Of a stretch of DNA of 64,000 nt, positions 25,944 through 33,188 are shown piece after piece. Each line of letters opens with the position of its first letter. The first letter of the stretch is position 1. The notes below the pieces were generated by a model. That model had not been told where the DNA came from. It made no database searches and saw nothing but the letters and a program-made list of their open reading frames with translations. The position numbers and the translations under genes were made by a program. The DNA lies in assembly GCF_036634195.1 (NCBI RefSeq), contig NZ_JAZIFY010000001.1:3916501-3980500 (forward strand). Reading direction: 5' to 3'. The stretch is from Streptomyces sp. P9-A4 (lineage in GTDB: Bacteria; Actinomycetota; Actinomycetes; Streptomycetales; Streptomycetaceae).

Positions 25944-27470
25944 GTGCCACGTGGTGACGGTCGACTCAATCACGACTTGCTCCCCGGAGAGAAAGGCCCC
26001 CAGGACGCTTGTGGCGTCTTCGGTGTCTGGGCTCCGGGTGAAGAGGTCGCAAAGCTCACGTACTTCGGGCTCTACGCCCTCCAGCATCGGGGCCAGGAAT
26101 CCGCGGGTATCGCGGTCAGCAACGGCTCCCAGATCCTCGTCTTCAAGGACATGGGCCTCGTGTCCCAGGTCTTCGACGAGACCTCTCTCGGTTCCCTCCA
26201 AGGTCATATCGCGGTCGGTCACGCCCGCTACTCGACCACCGGGGCGTCCGTGTGGGAGAACGCGCAGCCGACGTTCAGGGCGACCGCCCACGGCTCGATC
26301 GCGCTCGGCCACAACGGCAACCTGGTGAACACGGCGCAGCTCGCCGAGATGGTCGCGGACCTGCCCAAGAAGGAAGGCCGCAGCACCCGTGTGGCGGCCA
26401 CCAACGACACGGACCTCCTGACGGCGCTCCTCGCCGCCCAGGTGGACGAGGACGGCACGCCGCTCACCATCGAGCAGGCCGCCGCGAAGGTCCTCCCCGA
26501 CGTCCGGGGCGCCTTCTCCCTCGTCTTCATGGACGAGCACACGCTCTACGCGGCCCGTGACCCGCAGGGCATCCGCCCGCTGGTCCTCGGCCGTCTGGAG
26601 CGCGGCTGGGTGGTCGCCTCCGAGTCCGCCGCCCTCGACATCTGCGGCGCCAGCTACGTCCGCGAGGTCGAGCCGGGCGAGATGATCGCGATCGACGAGA
26701 ACGGCATCCGTACCTCGCGATTCGCGGAAGCGAAGCCCAAGGGCTGTGTCTTCGAGTACGTGTACCTGGCCCGCCCGGACACCGACATCGCCGGCCGGAA
26801 CGTGTACCTCTCCCGTGTGGAGATGGGCCGCCGCCTCGCGAAGGAGGCGCCCGTCGAGGCCGACCTGGTGATAGCGACTCCGGAGTCCGGCACCCCGGCC
26901 GCCATCGGCTACGCCGAGGCCTCGGGCATCCCCTTCGGCGCGGGCCTGGTGAAGAACGCCTATGTCGGGCGCACCTTCATCCAGCCCTCCCAGACCATCC
27001 GCCAGCTCGGCATCCGGCTGAAGCTGAACCCCCTCAAGGACGTCATCAAGGGCAAGCGCCTGGTGGTCGTCGACGACTCGATCGTCCGCGGCAACACCCA
27101 GCGCGCCCTGGTGAAGATGCTCCGCGAGGCCGGCGCGGCCGAGATCCACATCCGGATCTCCTCGCCGCCGGTGAAGTGGCCCTGCTTCTTCGGCATCGAC
27201 TTCGCCACCCGCGCGGAGCTGATCGCCAACGGCATGTCGATCGACGAGATCGGCACGTCGCTGGGCGCGGACTCGCTCTCGTACATCTCGCTCGACGGGA
27301 TGATCGAGGCGACCACGATCCAGAAGCCGAACCTCTGCCGTGCCTGCTTCGACGGCGAGTACCCGATGGAGCTGCCGGACCCCGAGCTGCTCGGCAAGCA
27401 GCTCCTGGAGACCGAGCTGGCCGCCGGCCCGGCCGCCACCGCGGCCTCCGACGCGCTCCGTCGCCCGTAA
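25944..27470 (+). CDS. purF: Amidophosphoribosyltransferase
   Basis: 508 residues. A short propeptide precedes the catalytic Cys (DACGVFGVW, Cys at about 23). The glutaminase domain continues with LQHRGQESAG, GHARYSTTG and ALGHNGNLVN. The phosphoribosyltransferase domain has the PRPP loop VVVDDSIVRGNTQR and the SSPPVKWPCFFGID region. C-terminal Cys residues (PNLCRACFDGEYP) are where Fe-S-type PurF enzymes carry cluster ligands. It makes 5-phosphoribosylamine, the first committed step of the pathway. purM follows after 42 nt. Confidence 0.98.
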   Translation: MPRGDGRLNHDLLPGEKGPQDACGVFGVWAPGEEVAKLTYFGLYALQHRGQESAGIAVSNGSQILVFKDMGLVSQVFDETSLGSLQGHIAVGHARYSTTGASVWENAQPTFRATAHGSIALGHNGNLVNTAQLAEMVADLPKKEGRSTRVAATNDTDLLTALLAAQVDEDGTPLTIEQAAAKVLPDVRGAFSLVFMDEHTLYAARDPQGIRPLVLGRLERGWVVASESAALDICGASYVREVEPGEMIAIDENGIRTSRFAEAKPKGCVFEYVYLARPDTDIAGRNVYLSRVEMGRRLAKEAPVEADLVIATPESGTPAAIGYAEASGIPFGAGLVKNAYVGRTFIQPSQTIRQLGIRLKLNPLKDVIKGKRLVVVDDSIVRGNTQRALVKMLREAGAAEIHIRISSPPVKWPCFFGIDFATRAELIANGMSIDEIGTSLGADSLSYISLDGMIEATTIQKPNLCRACFDGEYPMELPDPELLGKQLLETELAAGPAATAASDALRRP

Positions 27471-27512
27471 GACCCCCGCAGTAACGCAGTAACGACACGA
27501 AAGCTCTGAACC

Positions 27513-28580
27513 ATGTCTCAGACCACTGGTGCCTCCTATGCGTCCGCGGGCGTCGACATCGAAGCGGGTGACCGCGCCGTCGAGCTCATGAAGGAGTGGG
27601 TGAAGAAGACGCAGCGCCCCGAGGTCCTCGGTGGCCTCGGCGGTTTCGCCGGCCTCTTCGACGCCTCCGCCCTCAAGCGCTACGAGCGTCCGCTGCTCGC
27701 CTCCGCCACCGACGGCGTCGGGACGAAGGTCGACATCGCCCGCCAGATGGGCGTGTACGACACGATCGGCCACGACCTGGTCGCGATGGTCATGGACGAC
27801 ATCGTCGTCTGCGGCGCCGAGCCGCTCTTCATGACCGACTACATCTGTGTCGGCAAGGTCCACCCCGAGCGGGTCGCCGCCATCGTCAAGGGCATCGCCG
27901 AGGGCTGTGTCCTGGCCGGCTGCGCCCTGGTCGGCGGCGAGACGGCGGAGCACCCGGGCCTCCTCGGCCCGGACGACTTCGACGTGGCCGGCGCGGGCAC
28001 GGGTGTCGTGGAGTACGACCGGCTGCTCGGCGCCGATCGCATCCGTACGGGGGACGCGGTCATCGCCATGGCCTCCTCGGGTCTTCACTCCAACGGGTAC
28101 TCGCTCGTCCGGCACGTGCTCTTCGACCGCGCGGGCATGGCCCTGGACCAGCAGGTCGAGGAGCTGGGCCGGACGCTCGGCGAGGAGCTCCTGGAGCCCA
28201 CCAAGATCTACTCGCTGGACTGCCTGGCCCTCACCCGGACCGCGGACGTCCACGCCTTCAGCCACATCACGGGCGGCGGTCTCGCGGCCAACCTGGCCCG
28301 GGTGATCCCGGACGGCCTGCACGCCACGGTGGACCGTTCGACCTGGGCGCCGGGCGCGATCTTCGACCTGGTCGGCAAGGCCGGCCAGGTGGAGCGCCTG
28401 GAGCTGGAGAAGACGCTGAACATGGGCGTCGGCATGATGGCCGTCGTGCCGGCCGAGTCCGTGGACGTGGCCCTGACGGCGCTGGCGGACCGGGGCGTCG
28501 AGTCCTGGGTCGCGGGCGAGATCACCGAGCGCGGGGCGCACACGACCGGCGCGGAGCTGGTCGGGACGTACGCGGTCTAG
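27513..28580 (+). CDS. purM: Phosphoribosylformylglycinamidine cyclo-ligase (AIR synthetase)
   Basis: 355 residues. YASAGVDIEAGDRAVELMK, GFAGLFD, LLASATDGVGTKVDIA, HDLVAMVMDDIVVCGAEPLFMTDY, ALVGGETAEHPG, SSGLHSNGYSLVR and FSHITGGGLAANLARVIP are all present. It closes FGAM to AIR with ATP. It sits downstream of purF on the same strand, probably cotranscribed, and is followed by a hairpin. Confidence 0.98.
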   Translation: MSQTTGASYASAGVDIEAGDRAVELMKEWVKKTQRPEVLGGLGGFAGLFDASALKRYERPLLASATDGVGTKVDIARQMGVYDTIGHDLVAMVMDDIVVCGAEPLFMTDYICVGKVHPERVAAIVKGIAEGCVLAGCALVGGETAEHPGLLGPDDFDVAGAGTGVVEYDRLLGADRIRTGDAVIAMASSGLHSNGYSLVRHVLFDRAGMALDQQVEELGRTLGEELLEPTKIYSLDCLALTRTADVHAFSHITGGGLAANLARVIPDGLHATVDRSTWAPGAIFDLVGKAGQVERLELEKTLNMGVGMMAVVPAESVDVALTALADRGVESWVAGEITERGAHTTGAELVGTYAV

Positions 28581-28613
28581 AAGCGTCGCGAAGCAGTACG
28601 AGGCCTGTACGGC

Positions 28614-28636
28614 GGGGCGCTCCTGAGGGGCGCCCC
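28614..28636 (+). terminator. purM terminator hairpin
   Basis: GGGGCGC and GCGCCCC flank a 9-nt loop, 33 nt after the purM stop. Confidence 0.6.
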
Positions 28637-28682
28637 GTTCGCGTTGTCCGGGTCTCCTGGGCCGCCCCGGCCGCGGACAGCA

Positions 28683-28719
28683 CAGGAACCCGGCCGGGTG
28701 TTCCCCGGCCGGGTTCCTG
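28683..28719. terminator. Strong hairpin between purM and the DUF3073 gene
   Basis: CAGGAACCCGGCCGGG and its complement around a short loop form a 16-bp stem. It lies 17 nt past the DUF3073 stop on the minus strand and also ends any purM read-through. Confidence 0.9.
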
Positions 28720-28736
28720 CGATGCGATTCAGAAGG

Positions 28737-28991
28737 TCAAGCGCGACGCGGGGACGCACTGGGACCGGACTCGTCGTCCTCGTCCTCGTCGTCCTCGTTG
28801 TAGAGATCCGCGTACTGGGCGTACGGGTCGTCTTCCTCGTCGTCGTCCTCGAACGGCTCGCCATTCGGCGGCTGGTTCGAAGTCGAAGCGCCCAGCTCAT
28901 TGGCCAGACGCGTCAGGTCTGTCCCGCCGCTGCTGTACTTCAGCTGGCGGGCGACCTTGGTCTGCTTGGCCTTTGCCCGGCCGCGCCCCAT
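28737..28991 (-). CDS. DUF3073 family protein
   Basis: 84 residues. It starts MGRGRAKAKQTKVARQLKYSSGGTDLTRLANEL, the invariable opening of DUF3073, and ends in a strongly acidic Asp/Glu/Tyr tail (DDDEEDDPYAQYADLY...). The basic head and acidic tail suggest an intrinsically disordered RNA- or ribosome-associated protein, but no function is established. ATG 28991 is preceded by GAGGGGG at 7 nt; the frame continues upstream without family similarity. Confidence 0.92.
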   Translation of the reverse strand: MGRGRAKAKQTKVARQLKYSSGGTDLTRLANELGASTSNQPPNGEPFEDDDEEDDPYAQYADLYNEDDEDEDDESGPSASPRRA

Positions 28992-29325
28992 GGCTCGACC
29001 CCCTCGGTGACGGGGCTCGTTGGCCCCAGAGTCTTGACACGCGTTCATGATTCGGAACGGACTCTCGACAGAGAGACCGGTCCGTAGGGCTTCAACGGTA
29101 CCTGTTTCCGCGGGTCTACGGTACGCCGCGCGCATCACATACCCCGGTACAGAACCATCGAGGAGCCCGTTCCTCGCTGGTCAATCGCGATTTTAACCTC
29201 TTCTTGAGGTCCGACCCGCCGAGGGGCGTGAGCGAAGTCTCCCCGCGTCGGCCCCGCGCCGGCCCCCGAGTGGGCCCCGCGGTCTCCCTACGGGGCCCCG
29301 GCGGCGGGCCGGCCTCGTGCGCCGC
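28992..29325. other. Intergenic region upstream of the DUF3073 gene and downstream of vdh
   Basis: 334 nt, promoter side for the DUF3073 gene. An inverted repeat GAGGAGCCCGTTCCTC lies at about 29159-29174, and a G+C stem at 29272-29298. I found no further gene. Confidence 0.5.
29272..29298 (-). terminator. Possible vdh terminator
   Basis: GGGCCCCG and CGGGGCCC flank a loop, 28 nt past the vdh stop on the minus strand. Confidence 0.5.
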
Positions 29326-30417
29326 TCAGGCGCGGCGGGCGTCCGCCATCCGCTGCTCGGCGATCCGGTCGGCCGCCGCGGCCGGCGGAATTCCGTCGGC
29401 CTTCGCACGTGCGAAGATTTCGAGGGTGGTGTCGAAGATCTTCGTCGCCTTCGCCTTGCAGCGGTCGAAGTCGAAGCCGTGCAGCTCGTCGGCGACCTGG
29501 ATCACGCCACCGGCGTTGACCACGTAGTCGGGCGCGTAGAGGATCCCGCGGTCCGCGAGGTCCTTCTCGACGCCGGGGTGGGCGAGCTGGTTGTTGGCCG
29601 CGCCGCAGACGATGGCCGCGGTGAGGACCGGCACGGTCTCGTCGTTCAGGGCGCCGCCGAGCGCGCAGGGCGCGTAGATGTCGAGACCCTCGACGCGGAT
29701 CAGCGCCTCGGTGTCGGCGACCACGGTCACCTGCGGGTGCTTGTCGGTGATCCGGCGCACCGACTCCTCGCGCACATCGGTGATCACGACCTCGGCGCCG
29801 TCCGACAGAAGGTGCTCGACGAGGTGGTGGCCGACCTTGCCGACGCCCGCGACGCCGACCTTGCGGCCGCGCAGGGTCGGGTCGCCCCACAGGGTCTGCG
29901 CGGAGGCGCGCATGCCCTGGAAGACGCCGAAGGCGGTGAGGACGGAGGAGTCGCCGGCGCCGCCGTTCTCGGGGGAGCGGCCGGTGGTCCACTGGTTCTC
30001 GCGGGCGACGACGTCCATGTCGGCGACATAGGTGCCGACGTCGCAGGCCGTGACGTACCGGCCGCCGAGCGAGGCGACGAAGCGACCGTAGGCGAGGAGG
30101 AGCTCCTCGGTCTTGATCTGCTCCGGGTCGCCGATGATGACGGCCTTGCCGCCGCCGTGGTCGAGACCGGCCATGGCGTTCTTGTACGACATCCCGCGGG
30201 CCAGGTTGAGCGCGTCGGCGACGGCCTCGGCCTCGGTGGCGTACGGGTAGAAGCGGGTGCCTCCGAGGGCGGGGCCCAGGGCGGTGGAGTGGAGGGCGAT
30301 GACGGCCTTGAGGCCGGTGGCGCGGTCCTGGCAGAGCACGACTTGCTCGTGGCCACCCTGCTCCGAGTGGAACAAGGTGCGCAGTACGTCAGCAGGAACG
30401 CCGGTCACATCGGTCAC
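29326..30417 (-). CDS. vdh: Valine dehydrogenase (Leu/Phe/Val dehydrogenase family)
   Basis: 363 residues. Substrate-binding half: [37 protein letters not shown], then [23 protein letters not shown] with the conserved Lys pair. NAD half: [17 protein letters not shown], and [30 protein letters not shown]. It matches the Streptomyces Vdh sequence as I remember it and oxidatively deaminates valine to 2-ketoisovalerate, feeding branched-chain precursors for fatty acids and polyketides. The start is GTG 30417 with GGGAG 8 nt upstream; a TTG at 30432 is in frame but has no site. Confidence 0.93.
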   Translation of the reverse strand: MTDVTGVPADVLRTLFHSEQGGHEQVVLCQDRATGLKAVIALHSTALGPALGGTRFYPYATEAEAVADALNLARGMSYKNAMAGLDHGGGKAVIIGDPEQIKTEELLLAYGRFVASLGGRYVTACDVGTYVADMDVVARENQWTTGRSPENGGAGDSSVLTAFGVFQGMRASAQTLWGDPTLRGRKVGVAGVGKVGHHLVEHLLSDGAEVVITDVREESVRRITDKHPQVTVVADTEALIRVEGLDIYAPCALGGALNDETVPVLTAAIVCGAANNQLAHPGVEKDLADRGILYAPDYVVNAGGVIQVADELHGFDFDRCKAKATKIFDTTLEIFARAKADGIPPAAAADRIAEQRMADARRA

Positions 30418-30572
30418 GGTGGTGACTCCCAAGTACGAAGCGGCGGTTTGCGGCCTCCCTACGGGTGGGGGAGGACCAGTTCGGCAAGAGAGTAAGTCCT
30501 ACCTGGGCGTAGATCGGCGCCAGTGCTCAGGATCACCCCCTCGGGGAGTACCTCCGTGGAAGGATTCGCGAC

Positions 30573-31430
30573 ATGTCGGTCGCCTCCTCGGTCCTCATCC
30601 CCTACGCGTCCTATCTGCGGGTGTACGAGCCGCTGGCCGCGTTCCCCGAGCCTGAGCGGACCCACTGGGCCGGCTACGCCCGCAGGCCGCGTACGCCGGG
30701 GGCGCAGGAGGAGCTGCGGCGGTCGCTGGCCGACCTGCTGCCCACCCCGCCGGTCCCGGTGCCGGTCCACGAGAGCGCGGAGGCCTTCGTCGCCCGGCTG
30801 GACGGCGTGGTGGTGGTCTGTCCGTGGCGGACCCGGCTGCGGGGCTGGCTGGCGCTCCAGGAGCTGGACGGCCAGTTCCCCGGGCCGGTGCTCGACGCGA
30901 TGCTGCCGCCCGTGGTGCGCGGCCAGGTGGCGAGCGACTACGAGCGGTGGCTCGAAAGGAACCCGGACGCGCGCCCGTGGATCCGTACGGCGGTCTGGCA
31001 GGTGCCGCTGCGCTGGTTCGCGCTCTTCGGGGACGAGGACCGGCAGTACGAGCCGGGGGACCCCAGGGGGACGGCGGAGGGCCGGGCGCCGGTCCTGCGC
31101 TACCGGACGACGATGGCGCAGGCGCGCCGGCGTCTCGCGCGGGCGCTGCGGGCCCTGCGGGAGTCGATCGACGACGGTCCGATGACGGAGGGCCTGATCG
31201 AGGTGGGGCGCTGGCTGGAGGAGTTCCATCCGCGGGCGCTGGTGGAGCTGGACTACGGCGGTCTGGTGCACGTGGTCCCGGAGGAGTGGCTGGCCGAGGA
31301 CCGGTCGGCGGCGCAGCTGGCGGAGGGGATCGCCGCGCTGCGGGCGGGCGACGGCGAGGCGGCGAGCGACGCGTACGGGCGGCTCGCGGAGCGCTGGCGG
31401 GTCGTCAGGGACCTGCGGTTCGCGAACTGA
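30573..31430 (+). CDS. Conserved hypothetical protein upstream of bldC
   Basis: 285 residues with no signal peptide or membrane helix. It starts MSVASSVLIPYASYLRVYEPLAAFPEPERTHWAGY and contains conserved-looking aromatic stretches such as RPWIRTAVWQVPLRWFALF and ALVELDYGGLVHVVPEEWL. I do not recognise a domain, but a gene of this type next to bldC is familiar from other Streptomyces. GGAAGGA is 7 nt before the ATG. Its last codons are part of a 21-bp tandem duplication. Confidence 0.8.
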   Translation: MSVASSVLIPYASYLRVYEPLAAFPEPERTHWAGYARRPRTPGAQEELRRSLADLLPTPPVPVPVHESAEAFVARLDGVVVVCPWRTRLRGWLALQELDGQFPGPVLDAMLPPVVRGQVASDYERWLERNPDARPWIRTAVWQVPLRWFALFGDEDRQYEPGDPRGTAEGRAPVLRYRTTMAQARRRLARALRALRESIDDGPMTEGLIEVGRWLEEFHPRALVELDYGGLVHVVPEEWLAEDRSAAQLAEGIAALRAGDGEAASDAYGRLAERWRVVRDLRFAN

Positions 31431-31456
31431 CGTCAGCGGTTCGCGAACTGACATCA
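31415..31456. repeat. 21-bp tandem duplication at the end of the gene upstream of bldC
   Basis: GCGGTTCGCGAACTGACGTCA (31415) is followed directly by a copy differing at one base (31436). The first copy carries the stop codon of the gene ending at 31430; the second is noncoding. Confidence 0.9.
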
Positions 31457-32034
31457 GTCGGGCATCTTCGTCAGGTCGGTATCGACAAGACATGTCCGGC
31501 GGGTGTAAATGATCTTCGGGGTTGTCCGAATACCGCATGACCGGTTTGCTGTGCACGGTGTCGTGCGGGTCTTTCGGCACCCTTGGGGCGGGGACGTTGG
31601 TCCTGATCCGGGCCTTTGGCTCAAGCGTGACGGACAGCACTTAACGCACCCTTGCGCCCATCACCCACCCTCGTGCCAAAATAGGACAAGGAGTCCGGGG
31701 AGGGTTCCTTCCGCCCATCTGTGGGCGGAACGCTCAGCATTGCACTCTATGGGGGGTCTGAGGACTCCTGATCACCCTGTGACTGATCGTCACAGTGGTG
31801 TGACTGTCCGTTATGGCATGGTCCATCGACTTCCGCCGCTGATGAACACCTGCGAGGGCAATTCCATCGGTTTGGCCGACGTGGCTGGACGGATGGTGTA
31901 GTTGTAGTGCCGAGGACAAGCCGTTCGTCCTATAACCGACTCGGCCCGCTTCTGCCATTTCGGGCAACGCGGGTCAAGGTGCAGAATTTAGAGGAAAGAA
32001 CCGAGATGGTTCGGTTCTCCCGAGGAGGCCGCTC
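31431..32034. other. Long bldC upstream region
   Basis: 604 nt with no supported gene, long for this genome, as expected for a developmental regulator with complex control. It holds the tandem copy at 31436, alternating TGTGAC half-sites at 31778-31804 and TATAAC at 31931-31936 as a possible -10. GAGGAGG just before 32035 is the bldC ribosome site. Confidence 0.6.
31778..31804. promoter_or_regulatory. Alternating TGTGAC half-sites upstream of bldC
   Basis: TGTGAC (31778), GTCACA (31789) and TGTGAC (31799) form two overlapping inverted repeats. TCACCCTG just before also resembles part of a BldD box, and bldC is reported to be a BldD target in Streptomyces. The identity of the binding protein is an inference. 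Confidence 0.5.
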
Positions 32035-32241
32035 ATGACCGCTCGCACCCCTGATGCCGAGCCGCTGCTGACCCCTGCCGAGGTTGCCACGATGTTCCGC
32101 GTGGACCCGAAGACGGTGACCCGTTGGGCGAAGGCCGGGAAGCTCACGTCCATCCGCACGCTGGGTGGGCACCGCCGCTACCGCGAGGCCGAGGTTCGCG
32201 CGCTGCTGGCGGGTATTCCGCAGCAGCGCAGCGAGGCCTGA
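32035..32241 (+). CDS. bldC: BldC, MerR-like developmental regulator
   Basis: 68 residues, the complete BldC protein: a single winged HTH of MerR type (LLTPAEVATMFRVDPKTVTRWAKAGKLTSIRTLGGHRRYREAEVRALL) without a ligand or dimerisation domain. BldC binds direct repeats cooperatively and holds back sporulation genes so that aerial growth happens in order. GAGGAGG lies just upstream of the ATG. Confidence 0.98.
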   Translation: MTARTPDAEPLLTPAEVATMFRVDPKTVTRWAKAGKLTSIRTLGGHRRYREAEVRALLAGIPQQRSEA

Positions 32242-32571
32242 GGTCGCGCACACACCCTGCTGTACCCGTAACACCGGGCCGCTCCGGATCCCCCAATCCG
32301 GTGGCCCACCCCTAGCTCTGCCGACGGATTCCTGCCCCAACAGGCCTTCGTCATCGATCGCGCTGGACTCCGCCGGGTCTGGCGCGATCTTCTTTTGTGT
32401 CCGGCGCCACTCCTCGGGGGCCGGTGCAATTGCACATATTAAATCGGGCTGGTGTAGGGAGGGTGTAAGTGAAGCGGTTTCTGAAACTGCCTCAGTGACA
32501 CCCGTCACACTGGCGAAGTCTTGCCAAAGAACAGCCTCCCACTGCGAGGAAGGCTCCCAACCCGCCGTTGG
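32242..32571. other. Convergent region between bldC and the DUF6274-like gene
   Basis: 330 nt. No gene seen. About 32420-32500 is AT-rich for this genome (CACATATTAAATC) and includes a small perfect palindrome GTTTCTGAAAC at 32477-32487. I see no strong terminator hairpin. Confidence 0.45.
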
Positions 32572-32835
32572 TCATGGGTCGATGGGACTTTCGTCCTCAG
32601 TGGCCGGCGGCTCCTGCCGCGGCCGGCCTCCCGGCTCCCCGGGCCCCGCCTCCGGCTCCCCGGCCGGTTCAGCCCCCTCCGGGGGCTCCGGAGGCTCGGG
32701 AAGCTCCATGGCGAGCCGCAGGAGGCGATGGCAGACCGGACAGTGACGCGTGAGATGTCCGTAGCGGGAAGCGGCCGCCAGATGGGCGCGCAGCAGTGCT
32801 CCCGTGTCGTGCCGTGCTGCGGACGCCGCGGCCAT
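32572..32835 (-). CDS. Small DUF6274-like protein
   Basis: 87 residues. The conserved half is MAAASAARHDTGALLRAHLAAASRYGHLTRHCPVCHRLLRLAME, with a CPVCH pair and several His that could bind metal. The C-terminal half is a low-complexity Pro/Glu/Gly tail. I recall this as the DUF6274 family found beside bldC in Streptomyces; function unknown. GGAGGT is 8 nt before ATG 32835. Confidence 0.75.
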   Translation of the reverse strand: MAAASAARHDTGALLRAHLAAASRYGHLTRHCPVCHRLLRLAMELPEPPEPPEGAEPAGEPEAGPGEPGGRPRQEPPATEDESPIDP

Positions 32836-32920
32836 GCGCGACCACCTCCGGTGTGGCCCCCGAATCCCTGATGTCCGGGGTACCGGCGGGCGCGTGGCCC
32901 CGTCAAGACACGGAACACGA

Positions 32921-32952
32921 CGAAGGCCCGCATCTCGCGATGCGGGCCTTCG
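32921..32952. terminator. Terminator downstream of tRNA-Asp
   Basis: CGAAGGCCCGCATC and its complement form a 14-bp stem with a TCGC-type loop, 8 nt beyond the 3' end of tRNA-Asp on the minus strand. Confidence 0.88.
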
Positions 32953-32959
32953 TGAAAAG

Positions 32960-33033
32960 CGAACCTGACGGGACTTGAACCCGCGACCTCCACCTTGACA
33001 GGGTGGCGAGCTAACCAACTGCTCCACAGGTCC
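32960..33033 (-). tRNA. tRNA-Asp (GTC), copy 1
   Basis: Minus strand: GGACCTGTGGAGCAGTTGG at the 5' end, anticodon loop CTGTCAA giving GTC, T-arm CGCGGGTTCAAGTCCCG, acceptor GGACCTG/CAGGTTC and discriminator G. CCA is not encoded. It differs from copy 2 (39713) only in the acceptor stem. Confidence 0.95.
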
Positions 33034-33121
33034 TTGCTTGCAGCCCCTCGTAAGTGGCCGCGAGAAAGACTGTACAGCAGGTCAGGGGGTCTGGTCGAAC
33101 TCACCGACGGCGAGGTCCCGG

Positions 33122-33188
33122 CTAGGGCCTGTCGTCAAACTCCCGCCTGCCCCGCGGGCGACGGCGGGAGTGTGACGACAGGCCCTAG
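33122..33188. repeat. 67-bp MITE-like palindrome at the end of hrpA
   Basis: The ends CTAGGGCCTGTCGTCA and TGACGACAGGCCCTAG are perfect 16-bp inverted repeats; the pairing continues inward (ACTCCCGCC/GGCGGGAGT) to a 26-bp stem with one mismatch around a 15-nt loop. The right end supplies the hrpA stop codon (33185-33187). An exact copy of the right 16 nt is found at 59843. There is no coding capacity, so it would be a nonautonomous element if mobile. Confidence 0.8.
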
